This document shows, piece by piece, positions 45,330 to 56,594 of a stretch of 64,000 nucleotides of DNA; the first letter of the stretch is position 1; every line of letters starts with the position of its first letter. Made by a program: the position numbers and the translations under genes. A model generated the notes under the pieces. It was not told the DNA's origin. It ran no database searches and worked only from the letters and a program-made list of their open reading frames with translations. The DNA comes from Selaginella moellendorffii (Eukaryota > Streptophyta > Lycopodiopsida > Selaginellales > Selaginellaceae): assembly GCF_000143415.4 (NCBI RefSeq), contig NW_003314263.1, positions 2,420,041 through 2,484,040 of the forward strand. Reading direction: 5' to 3'.

Positions 45330-47780
45330 ATGAATGTGTCATAGGCTATCGATATAGGAGCTATGGCTCATTTCTAGGTTTCTTCGACAGCGAAGGAGCA
45401 GGCGATCGCGTCGCAAGCGGCGACGAGCAAGGTATGCATGCTAAGATCGCCTCGAGAAGCAGCAGCAGCGCCGGCGCCGGCGCCGCGCCGCGATTTCGCT
45501 GGCCTAGAGCCGGAGTAGCCGAGCTAGATTCATGCAAGCATATGATCTCTAGGAAATTGAGCTGAACGCTGAGGCTTTGCAGGCGATCGCGTCGATTCCT
45601 CTCGTCTCCGCGGCCGGGGCGGCTAGAAAGCCGGGGCGCATTCTAGAGTTTCGGGGTTTCTGGGGCGATCAGTCATGTAGCGGGCAGTGATTCTCTCACA
45701 GGGAGCTCAGCCATGACGTGGAATCCGCCACAAGTTCCTCCCAGCTTGTCCGCCTCGACTGCCACTACTCAGGCCGAGGATGAACTGGGCGTGGATGTGT
45801 CGTCTCCCAGCGGCGATTTGCTACTCCATATTCTCAACAGCGGTGGGGGCGACGAGCAGCTGAGGAGCAGTAGCAGCTACAGGACCCAGCAGTCGCAGCT
45901 CACGGTCCCTGCCACAGCTTTGCTCCTTCTGGAGCACCTGGAGGAGGAGGAGAAGGTCCTCCTCCACGACCACTCTACGTCCCAGCAATAAGATTTGGTG
46001 GGTGGTCACCTCACTTCCAGGAGCACCAAGACCCACTTTTCCCTTCGGATCCATTCTTGACTCCGTCGGACCACTGATTTCTACGCTCGTTTGCTCCTCT
46101 TCCAGTCGAGAGACCGTTCCATCCGCCAGTGCCGTATCCTTTTCCAAATGCTCCGACTTTCCAGCCTGCTGATAATGTGGTTCATCCGCCGCATTCCTCT
46201 GGGGAGCTTAAACCTCGTCCTGGCCTTCACTTCGGGTCTCCGGTGTTTGGACCCAGCGCAGCAGAGACCTCGGACTCCAAACGCGCCCCAGAGCAGCCGA
46301 GGAGATCGGTTACACCTGCGAAGGATGACAAGCAACAATTCCACGGCAATGGTTCCGAGCTCCTTCAGTTGTTACAGGGTGGTCCTGGTCGTGTGAAGCC
46401 CAGCCTCCACAAAGGTGGATGCTACACAGGACAGTGGGGATTCTGGAGAGCCATCACAGAAAGGAAGTCCATCTGCTGTTCACGGCCCCATAGGACCGCC
46501 GAGGCGTCATGTCGTTTCTCCTCCGCAGAGTCCAAATGACCTCCTTGGACGTTTGTGGGCTGCTCTTCCGTCGTCAAGCCACACTTTGTTTGACGGAGAA
46601 AGCGAACGCAAGACGTCAGCCCGGAGCTTTGGCGTTGAAGCGAACGAGATGTCCCGGGAAGTCGATGGAGGTGGAGCTGCTGGTTTCGCACTTTTGAAGC
46701 GAAGGGGATCGGAGCCTGCCGCCTCGCACTACCTTTAAACGGCTACGACTATAACGACTCTAAGAAAATGATAAGCCGAGGACAAACTCGGCATCCGGAC
46801 GACTACAGGACTATCGTGGGAGATACGTAAATGGAGAGGCCGAATTTGAGGCCGGAGGCGATGACTTTAGAGGTGCGGGAAGGCGTCGAGGTACCGGTCG
46901 TGCAGACGCCAGACGCGGTGGTCGGGGTGCTGTTGGCCAGTGGATTGCGGTAAATGAGAGGCATAAAGATGCTGAGCCAAGTGACATCACCTCCTGCGAT
47001 ATCTCTGATGGAAGGGACGAGTCGCTTAAATCTTCAAACGGGACTTAGTCGAATGCTAGGAGAAAACATCAACAGGAATGGAGGATAAAACAGGCCGACT
47101 CAAAGGCAGCATTTCCAGCGGAGAAAAAACCGGACTACAAGGTTGCGAAGGCACGGTCTTTGGCATCTCAACTTGAACGTCCAGGCTTGCCATCGGGAAG
47201 TACGCAGAACTCTTCCGTTGGTGCGGCTTTTGAGGAGTCCAAACAGAGGCTCCATAATCTAGATGCTTTGGAAGGAGAAGGCGTGACGACCTCTCTAGAT
47301 CTCGAGGAGCTACAAATTGACGGTCACCGTCGTCAGGGTAAAGCTCCACAGTTTTACAAGGTTTGTGCTTGCTTTTTCTCTTTCTTTATTTTCATGTGTT
47401 TGTATCTCTGGTTACAGCCGAAGGAGAACCGTTTCAGGGAGTCCAGACGCGTCATTCCCATGCACAGACGTGATCTTCTTTACCGACTGGATCTGCAGAA
47501 TTTCACTTGTGAGCTTTTCTGCCTCTACGACGAGCTTATACCAACCGGAGGTCCGGAGAAGGAAGTACTTCTCGAAGCTTGAGTCCCTTTTCGAGAGGGA
47601 GATCCCGGGAACACGGCTCTTTCTTTTCGGATCTTGTGTTAATGCGTTTGGAGTTTGTAACAGTGACATCGATGTTTGCCTCTCCGTTGATGAGGAAGAA
47701 CCAAACAAGATCGAGCTTGTTGTTCAAATGGCAACTATCCTCGAGTCAGATGCCATGTTAAACGTACAGGAGGCATAGGA
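45330..47780 (+). pseudogene. URT1-like RNA uridylyltransferase 5' part, unit B
   Basis: This is the fullest copy: a leader with an intron (GTATGCATGC after 45430), a start at 45713 (MTWNPPQVP), the disordered region, an RGG-rich segment (46870-46990) and, after the intron ending GGTTACAG (47418), PKENRFRES, HRRDLLYRLD and the signature LFLFGSCVNAFGVCNSDIDV (GS and the DxD pair that binds metal). A stop at 45990 (TAA for CAA), another at 46738 and a frameshift at about 47575 break the protein. The catalytic fragment ends after AMLNVQEA, far short of the palm and PAP-associated domains. A 5' gene piece. Confidence 0.8.
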
Positions 47781-47833
47781 CAACGTGACTCATGGTACCC
47801 GCTATAGTTTCTTATCCGAATATTTAACCATCC

Positions 47834-48178
47834 TCCGATCCAGAGAACTTTCCTTTCATTGTTCTTGGCAACAAGGTCGATGTTGACGGAGGGAACAGTA
47901 GAGTGGTGAGCTCTTTTGTTTGATCTCTCTCGCCTTACTTTAAAGCTTGTGTGTCCAGGTTTCCCACAAGAAAGCCAAGCCTGGTGTGCTTCCAAGGGAA
48001 ACATTCCATACTTTGAGGCGTCTGCCAAGGAAGACTACAATGTGGAGGCTGCGATTCAATGCATTGCCAAGAATGCCTTAACCGAGGAAGACTTGTAAGT
48101 TTTGCTTGTTTCTTCTTGTGATGTTTCAAGCTCACATTTAACTTCTGGCAGCAGCTATCTTCCAGACACGATGGACAA
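47834..48178 (+). pseudogene. Rab7 GTPase 3' fragment, unit B
   Basis: The same three exons as unit A occur (ends at 47905 and 48094; third exon from about 48154). One base is missing in exon 2 (AAGCCAAGCCTGG), so the frame breaks before the SAK box. It passes directly into the 3' flank of NLR copy 3 at about 48178, without the Rab7 3' UTR and PPR relic of unit A. Confidence 0.85.
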
Positions 48179-48382
48179 TAAAATACTCAAAACCACGAGA
48201 GTAAAGTAATATCCTGAGAATACGATTTGTAAGAAAAAAAGAAAATGTTTCTTCTCCTAACGCTGCTGACGCTGTGAAATCTCTGTTTTCGTTTTTTGAT
48301 GTTCTGCTTGTGATGCAAAATGGTGTAGCATTTGCGCAGATCTTCGAAAACCAATCGATGTCCACTGAAGGAGCAAGGTTTA

Positions 48383-51300
48383 TTAGGCCTCGAAGGTTAT
48401 ATGGACATCCGGCCGCTCCTCAAGCCATGGTGGAACTTTCGTACCGTTTGGGCAGCGTAGGACTTTGAGCCTGGGAAATAAGCCAAGGCCGTGATTGTCT
48501 GAACTCAATTGGGGCCACACTACATCATCATGCCCAGAGAGCTCAAGTTCCTCCAATCCTGGAAGGGATGCAATGGATGATGGAATATTTTCGATCCTAC
48601 CCAAGGTTACACCTCTTAGAGCAGTCATCTGGTCTGTTGGCTCAAAGAAATCATTGGGGAGCTGCTTAATAATAGTCTCCCTCGCGAATAATTCGACCTG
48701 TTTCACCTTCAGCTGTGATCTCTCAGTTGGCATCAAGAGTCTCCTCATGTAACCTTCTACATCCAGTTCATCAAGGTCTTTGGGGTGTTGTGTCACAAAG
48801 AGAGGCAAATGCTCCCATGTATTATCAGGAGCCAGCTTGAATGTTAAAAGCTGCAGGTTTGGAAGACTTGCTGCCAAATCGTCCTTGAACTCCGACTGTG
48901 CAATGTGTAGATTTTCAAGGCCCAGAACTTCAAGGCATGGGAACGATCCATCTAAACTGAAGAACTGGATACCACTGCAGTCTAGGTGAAGTTGTCGTAG
49001 CCGTTGAAAGCCCTTTAGCCAAGACAGGTCTTTCATTGTCTCATTGTTTGTGATGGTTAAAAATTGTAGCTGTGGCCATTCAAGGCTTTCGGCATTGTTT
49101 TCACCGTCTTGTACCCTGTCAATCGAAAAGTGCCGAAGCTGTTTGGAATTCTTAAACATTCGCTTCCAGTCAAGTTTGATAGTCGATTCCACCCTAATAT
49201 CACATCGTTTCAGATTGACAAGTTGCCATAGGCTGGTGAAATCGCCAAAGTCCATGCTCTTTGCCCACAACTCCAGTGTCTCAATGTCCTCTAGTGCACC
49301 AAGGCCGTGAGGTATTTTTATTGTTGCCTTGTGGAGGCCTAGCTCTAAATGTCTTAGCTTGTGTAGGCTTGAAATTCCACTCAAATCCACAGCTAACTCC
49401 TCAAAGGAATAAAGCTCCAGCTCTTCCAAGTTGAATAATTGGGGCACTAATCCAAAGTTGAGATTTCTGGTAGCCTTGCATTTCAAAACCTTCAGTGATG
49501 TCAAGCTGAAGAGCGCATCTGGTACAAGGCACATCTCTCGAAGGTCAAGCACTTGAAGGTTTCTCAGCTTGGATATGCTCTCTGGAATAAAACGGACCTG
49601 ATCAGAGCAGTGAAGCAAGCTCAATACCTTGACATTTTGGATGTGATCTATAATAAGACTGACATCCACACCAGAAATTTTATGACATCCATCGAGAAGC
49701 AAGACATCTCGCACATGAATGTCAGACAAAAGGCTGCTTGTAACCTTCTTTCCAATGAATGAAACTTTAGAAAATGTTGGAGAAATCCCAGGTGGACAAT
49801 CATAGCCAAACAGGCATCCCTTCTCGTGCTCTTCCTGGGGCGGGTACTTCCCTTTCAAGATTCTTATGCACAGCTTGCGTACCATATCGTGCACAGTTAC
49901 ATACTTAACCCATCGAAAATCAGTTGTCTTCACTAGGCATCTTCGTTCCAGTTCACTAACAATCTGCAGAGGCGAGAGTTCTGACCCAACCGCTATCCAA
50001 CATTTTCTCAGATCATCAAAGTTGATGTTCCAATCTTCTTGAAACGCAGCCACATAGAGAAAGCACTCTTGCAGCTTTTCATCCTTATTAAACCGTCCCA
50101 GCTCGTCATAGCTAAACTTCAAGCGCTGGAACATCCGCTTCTCAATGTCCCCGTCATTCAACAAATGCATCTTCTGATAGCGTTCTTCCCACACCTGTGG
50201 CCCCGCATTCCTGTAGACAGCCATGGCACTGCCAATCACTTCAAGAGCTAAAGGGAGCCCCTCACATTTGCTAGCTATTCTCTTGGCAACTTTCACAATG
50301 TCCGGATCACTAGGTAGTGAATCACGAAAGGCAAACTTCCAAAACATCTTTTCGCTCTCGGCCTTTGATAGCTTACACACACGAAATGTTTTTGCACCCA
50401 GCATGCTCAAAATGTCTTCCTTTCTGGTTGTTACCAGCACCCGGCTGTAAGAGGACGGCCCTGCTATAAAATCCAGTCCCTCGGCCCAGCTCATGTCCCA
50501 CACATCATCCAGTATCAGCAAGACACAAATTCCACGAGCAACATTTTGTGCCAAGGGCTGCACATGCTCAAGGGTGCCTGCATTTTGGGCCCTCTCTTTC
50601 ATGCCGCCCCATTCAAGAGCGTTGAGGAGCTGGGCCCTGAGATCATCCTCCGATGCATCTTTCTTGACAGTGATCCATACAATGTTGTCATGGAAATGCT
50701 GCCGGACCCTCTGGTCATTGTTCACGAATCTTGCAAGGGTGGTCTTGCCACACCCTCCCATTCCCAGGAGTCCAAACCATTTCCCCGGGGCTTGTGGATC
50801 CAGGAGGGCATTCACCACCTCATCCAGCTGCTCCCCATGGCGGCCAAACATGTCGTTGGCCTCGGGAACACCACGCCGTACATAGTTTACGAGACCTCTG
50901 TCTTGTGGACAACTCCGTACGGAAAAGCTGGTGCTCGGCTGTATCACTCTCAACTCTTCTCGCTCGTACCTTTCAATGTGCGGGAGGAGATCGCCCTCGC
51001 AAGTGCGTATCAGCTCCGAAATCGCGCCAGATCGCTTCTCCCTGCGCGAAAGATCCATCTTTTAGCTTCATTGCTTCAAACATGAATTCGAATAAGCCTT
51101 ACTGTGATCCAAGCAGCGCTTGCGCCTTCTCAGTCCATTCAGTCAGTTCAGTCAGCCACGCCTCAGCCTCACCAGAGTAGCGGAAATCTGGATTCCTGTC
51201 CTTGGGAGCATTAAACTTGTCAAGCGTGGCCTGGATTCTGGATGCCCTCTTCTTTAGCTCCTCAATGTGGACATTCAGCTCATGCTCGTGACCTTGGATC

Positions 51301-51722
51301 TGCGACAGGAGATCGTCGTAGGCACTTAAGGACTTCGCGATCTCGTTACTCCGCTTGTACCTATAGGAAGTGGAGAAGTTCAACCAGCTGCCTGCCATTT
51401 GTACACACACACACACACAAAAGATAAAATGCTACTGTACCGACCGCTTTATGGGGCTCCAGATCCTGTTGTGGCGTGATCCCAAGAGTGCTTGTGCCGT
51501 GGTGTTCCATTTCCTGACACGCTCCAAGCATTCCTCGGCCGCTTGAGAGAACGTGAAGCCAGAATTCTGCTGCTTGTGATCACTGAAAGCGTTGATCTTG
51601 GCCTGGATGTTGGGCGCCTGGTTCTCCAGCGTTTCAATGTTGGCATTGCAGTCCCATATCTTCTTAGCAGGGGCCAGAGCCAAGCCACACAAGACGCTTG
51701 TCAAGGAGCCCACAACCTCCAT
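48383..51722 (-). CDS. NLR copy 3 (CC-NB-ARC-LRR), apparently intact
   Basis: Proposed gene: complement(join(48383..51041, 51103..51387, 51445..51722)), 1073 aa. Intron 1 is 57 bases with a GT-repeat before the acceptor, intron 2 is 61 bases. Residues 1-187 are two related helical domains, each ending AQALLGS. NB-ARC: P-loop GMGGCGKTT (about 281-289), kinase-2 LLILDDVW (363-370), SRVLVTTRK, RNBS-D CFLYVAAF (514-521), GLPL CEGLPLAL (447-454), VHD in place of MHD (571-573). The LRR region, with one block, runs to the end. This is an immune receptor architecture: pathogen sensing in the cytosol and nucleotide-driven activation. Alternative: exon 3 may start at its own ATG (51058). It is the only copy whose frame reaches the LRR end. 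Confidence 0.87.
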
Positions 51723-52078
51723 GGCTGTAGACCTACAAGTAAAGGTTGTCTCCCTCCCAGAAAGAAGCGCAATATTAACTCTTGACCTTGTAGATCGGAA
51801 TTCTTCACTTTTTTCACAGCTGTGGCTCACTCACTCTATGAGATTCACAGTGAGCACCGCAACGATCGCTACATCGCTCGCAAAAAACACCTCTATTTGT
51901 ACAAACAGACAAACGTGGAGCACGTAAAGTACTTGTGTCTTTGGCCAAAACCCTAAACATCGACACGCCCGAGAAGAACATCGTCTTTTCTCTTGTACGG
52001 CGTTGATCCAGGCGTACGGGAATAGAGGGCTCCTCTGCCGATCTTTGATGGGATCCGGGCGATCTTGTCACCGACGTC
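51723..52078. promoter_or_regulatory. Head-to-head region between NLR copy 3 and RAD5 unit C
   Basis: It is 356 bases long, closely related to 42582-42906 and shares its order of blocks up to CTTTTCTCTTGTACGGCG. No additional gene is seen. Confidence 0.5.
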
Positions 52079-54112
52079 TTGAAAGATCTTAGATTCTATC
52101 CGCAATCGCCCAGTCAATGCGATCCTGGCAATGGGTGCTCCATATCATTCTATTCCCGCCCGGACGTGATCTCCAGGATTTGCGAAGAAGAAGGTCGTCG
52201 ATCAGATGCGCGATGCTGGCGCGCAATTGATTGGGGCTTCCCGCTACATTTTCCCGCGCTATCGTCTCTACTTCTCCATTCTAGGGTTCTTTCTTGGAGG
52301 CGACGTAGGTTTTCTATTGCCCGCGTGGTCGAGGAGACGGCGCTGGGGGGCGGCCTTGATCGGCGTTCTGGAGCAGTGCCAAGGCGAGGAGCCCCAGCCA
52401 GCGTTGGTAAATCGTGGACGACAGGGAGCTCTAGATGTACGGTGACAACAAAGGTCCCTGCGGCAAAATGTTCCATCGGCTGTGGATCGCCAAAAACTCC
52501 CGCAAAAGCTGAGGCTTCTAGGACAGCAAAAATTGCCGAGATGAGCGATGATAGTGGAGCAGAGGATTTATATGATTCGGGAGTAGAAAGTGGAGCAATC
52601 GATGGTGGAGAAGAAGAGGTAAACAAGATCATGACTGGAGGAGGAAACGATGCCGAGGTGGAAAGAACAACAGTGGTGGAGAGCTCCATTGAGACTGTCA
52701 GGAAACATGGCGAAGCTGGTTGTGGTTCCGTGAAAGCTGAAGCTTCGGTTTCGATCGCAGCTGGATGTGATCCTACGAAAGTAGATGGCTTGGTGAAGAT
52801 GGAAGCTGGTTTTGAGTCTGCAAGAGTCGAAGCTCCGGTTGGCTCAGTGAAGATGGAACCTGGTGGTGGCTTCTCCAAGAGACTGAAGTTGCCGGGTACT
52901 CGACGTCCAGGGGATGACGGATTCGTGTTGGCGAGTTCGTGTCCTTCAATTTTCCCAAGCCTGAAGCCGAAAGTAAGAAGAAGTTCTTTGAGCACAAGAA
53001 GGTTCGGCCGAAAGCGAGCTCCGACATTGTAAGGTTCTTGACAAAAGCTTCAGGAGAGGTACGTTTCACTTGACTTGTTTCTCCGTTTTAATTCTAACCA
53101 TTTGCTCACAGATAGGACGGCTTCCAGCCGACTGGGCCAAGTGTTTGATACCTTTGGGAAGTGCAAAATGGCACCAGAGGCTCTTTCTCTTATGAGCAGC
53201 GTAGTTCTCCATTTGAGGTAGAGTTTTCTGTGTTTACCAGAGACGTTACGTATATGATGTGCTTGCAGAGTTTATATCAACAAGTCAGAAGCCTTACGAG
53301 GAGGGGGATGAGCGCGGATTGAAGCTTCTGCAAGCTATCTTGAAGCCGTTAATGCTTCGAAGAATAAAAGATTCAACTGATAAAGAAGGAAGGTAAGCTA
53401 TCATGCAGGCGTTCCTGTACGAAATAGGAACTCATAACTGTACCAACAAGTAATCGGTTTCGAATAAATGTCGAGGAGCAGTGGAAGGAGTCGTCCAAAG
53501 TCGAGGCTCTGCTGCACCACCTCCAGACGTTAAGTGAGGCCGGGTCGAAAAGCGTTGATTTTAGTCAGTGGACAGCGTTTCTCGACTTGTTAGAGATACC
53601 ATTGAAAAGGTATGAGCGTCTTTCCTTTTGGTGCTTTCTCTTTGTTTGTGTTTCTAACAATGCACTGCCAGGAAGACCTTCTGTTTCGTCCGCTTGGACG
53701 GAACACTATCGCAGCGTCAGCGAGAACAAGTGCTCAAAAACTTCAGCAATATTCCAGCCGTGGCCGTAAGCTTTTTGTGTTGCTTACCTCCAAGAAACCA
53801 CTCTATTTTGTGGACAGGTCATGCTCATGCTTTTCTCATGGTACGCGCTATAGTTTTCTTTTTTAGCCATCTTCCGAGTCGAGAATGTGGACGATCGAGC
53901 ATCGGTCAGACGAAGAACGTATCGATCAAGCGATTCATCGTCAAAGTAAGCGCCACTTGAAACTCTCTTTGACGTTTCTCATGTCTCTAGAGGAGGACTC
54001 GGTGGAGGAGAGAATGCAACAGGTCCAAGCGAGGAAGCAGCGATTTCGCGAGGGCTCTCACAGACAAAGAGGTGCGAAGCGCTCGAATCGAGGAGCTCAA
54101 AATGCTATTTAG
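52079..54112 (+). pseudogene. RAD5-like helicase fragments, unit C
   Basis: It carries the same deletion set as unit B (missing ATP-binding half, missing VKFDQF/RING part). The N-terminal exon is open for 317 codons (52079-53032) but has lost several VKxE repeats, and the frame moves off the HIRAN region before KFFEHKKVRP. The 3' part keeps EERMQQVQARKQR. Non-functional. Confidence 0.85.
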
Positions 54113-54179
54113 ATGAGAAGAACTGGAGTCCTTAGCATTTTTTTAACTTATAAATAGGGGAATATGCTTCTAGCATCGG

Positions 54180-56320
54180 CGCGTATATTCTTCGGATAGT
54201 TCAATGAATGAATGGGCTAGGGTACAAGCATTTCTAAGTTTCTTCGCGGCTATGGCGGACAGCGAAGGAGCAGGCGATCGCAAGCGCGGTTGATTCCGGC
54301 AGCATCGGCGACGAGCAAGGTATGCATGCTAGGATCGCCTCGAGAAGCAGCAGCAGCGCCAGCGCCGGCGCCGCGCCGCGATTTGAGCCGGAGTAGCCGA
54401 TCTAGATTCATGCAAGCATCTGATCTCTAGGAAATTGAGCTGAAAGCTGAGGCTTTGTAGGCGATCGCGTTGATTCCTCTCGTCTCCGCGGCCGGGGCGG
54501 CTAGAAAGCCGGGGCACATTCTAGAGTTTCGGGGTTTCTGGGGCGATCAGTCATGTATCGGGCAGTGATTCTCTCACAGGGAGCTGGAAGTCAGCCATGA
54601 CGTGGAATCCGCCACAAGTTTCCTCCCAGCTTGTCCGCCTTGACTGCCACTACTCAGGCCGAGGATGAACTGGGCGTGGATGTGTCGTCTCCCAGCGGCG
54701 ATTTGCTACTCCATTTTCTCAAGAGCGGTGGGGGCGACGAGCAGCTGAGGAGCAGTAGCAGCTACAGGACCCAGCAGTCGCAGCTCACGGTCCCTGCGAC
54801 AGCTTTGCTCCTTCTGGAGGACCTGGAGGAGGAGGAGAAGGTCCTCCTCCACGACCACTCTACGTCCCAGCAACAAGATTTGGTGGGTGGTCACCTCACT
54901 TCCAGCAGCACCAAGACCTACTTTTCCCTTCGGATCCATTCTTGACTCCGTCGGACCACTGATTTCTACGCTCGTTTGCTCCTCTTCCAGTCGAGAGACC
55001 GTTCCATCCGCCAGTGCCGTATCCTTTTCCAAATGCTCCGACTTTCCAGCCTGCTGATAATGTGGTTCATCCGCCGCATTCCTCTGGGGAGCTTAAAGCT
55101 CGTCCTGGCCTTCACTTCGAGTCTCCGGTGTTTGGACCCAGCGCAGCTGAGACCTCGGACTCCAAACGCGCCCCAGAGCAGCCGAGGAGATCGGTTACAC
55201 CTGCGAAGGATGACAAGCAACAATTCCACGGCAATGGCTCCTTCAGTTGTTACAGGGTGGTCCTGGTCGTGTGAAGCCCACAGCCTCCACAAAGGTGGAT
55301 GCTACACAGGACAGTGGGGATTCTGGAGAGCCATCACAGAAAGGAAGTCCATCTGCTGTTCCCGGCCCCATAGGACCGCCGAGGCGTCATGTCGTTTCTC
55401 CTCCGCAGAGTCCAAATGACCTCCTTGGACGTTTGTGGGCTGCTCTTCCGTCGTCAAGCCACACTTTGTTTGACGGAGAAAGCAAACGCAAGACGTCAGC
55501 CCGGAGCTTTGGCGTTGAAGTGAACGAGGTGTCCCGGGAAGTCGATGGCGGTGGAGCTGCTGGTTTCGCACTTTTGAAGCGAAGGGGATCGGAGCCTGCC
55601 GCCTCGCACTGCCTTTAAACGGCTACGCCTATAACGACTCTAAGACAAATGATAAGCCAAGGACAAACTCAGCATCCGGAAGACTACAGGACTATCGTGG
55701 GAGATACGTAAATGGAGAGGCCGAATTTGAGCCCGGAGGCGATGACTTTAGAGGTGCGGGAAGGCGTCGAGGTCCCGGTCGTGCAGACGCCAGACGCGGT
55801 GGTCGGGGTGCTGTTGGCCAGTGGATTGCGGTAAATGAGAGGCATAAAGATGCTGAGCCAAGTGACATCACCTCCTGCGATATCTCTGATGGAAGGGACG
55901 AGTCGCTTAAATCTTCAAACGGGACTTAGTCGAATGCTAGGAGAAAACATCAACAGGAATGGAGGATAAAACAGGCTGACTCAAAGGCAGCATTTCCAGC
56001 GGAGAAAAAACCGGACTACAAGGTTCCAAAGGCACGGTCTTCGGCATCTCAACTTGGCATCTCAACTTGAACGTCCAGGCTTGCCATCGGGAAGTACGCA
56101 AAACTCTTCCGTTGGTGCGGCTTTTGAGGAGTCCAAACAGAGGCTCCATAATCTAGATGCTTTGGAAGGAGAAGGCGTGACGACCTCTCTAGATCTCGAG
56201 GAGCTACAAATTGACGGTCACCGTCGTGAGGGTAAAGCTCCACGGTTTTACAAGGTTTGTGCTTGCTTTTTTTCTTTCTCTATTTTCATGTGTTACAGCC
56301 GAAGGAGAACCGTTTCAGGA
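54180..56320 (+). pseudogene. URT1-like RNA uridylyltransferase 5' part, unit C
   Basis: As in unit B, with the leader (54240-54600). The first frame is longer because CAA replaces the TAA of units A and B (frame 54631-54945). The RGG-rich segment is present. After the intron that ends near 56299 the exon reaches only CCGTTTCAGG and then jumps to sequence that in unit 0 lies at 12825, the NLR 3' flank. The catalytic signature and the Rab7 piece are therefore missing here. The jump is a recombination junction. Confidence 0.78.
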
Positions 56321-56329
56321 CCTCTGAAG

Positions 56330-56594
56330 AACTAAAGGTATGCATATGCATATTCTTAATATTGTTATGTTTTCCATGTTTTACCATTTACTCTATACAC
56401 CAGATTTTAAAATACTCAAAACCACGAGAGTAAAGTAATATCCTGAGAATACGATTTGTAAGAAAAACAGAAACTGTGTCTTCTCCAAACGCTGCTGACG
56501 GCTTGGAAATCTCTGTTTTTGTTTTTTGAGTGATGCAAAATAGTGTAGCATTTGCGCAGATCGAGAACCCAATCGATGTCCACTGAAGGAGCAA
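56330..56594 (-). other. NLR copy 4 3' flank
   Basis: This matches 12826-13075 next to NLR copy 1 (GAAGAACTAAAGGTA, CATATGCATAT), not the flanks of copies 2 and 3. It is the likely 3' UTR. Confidence 0.6.
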
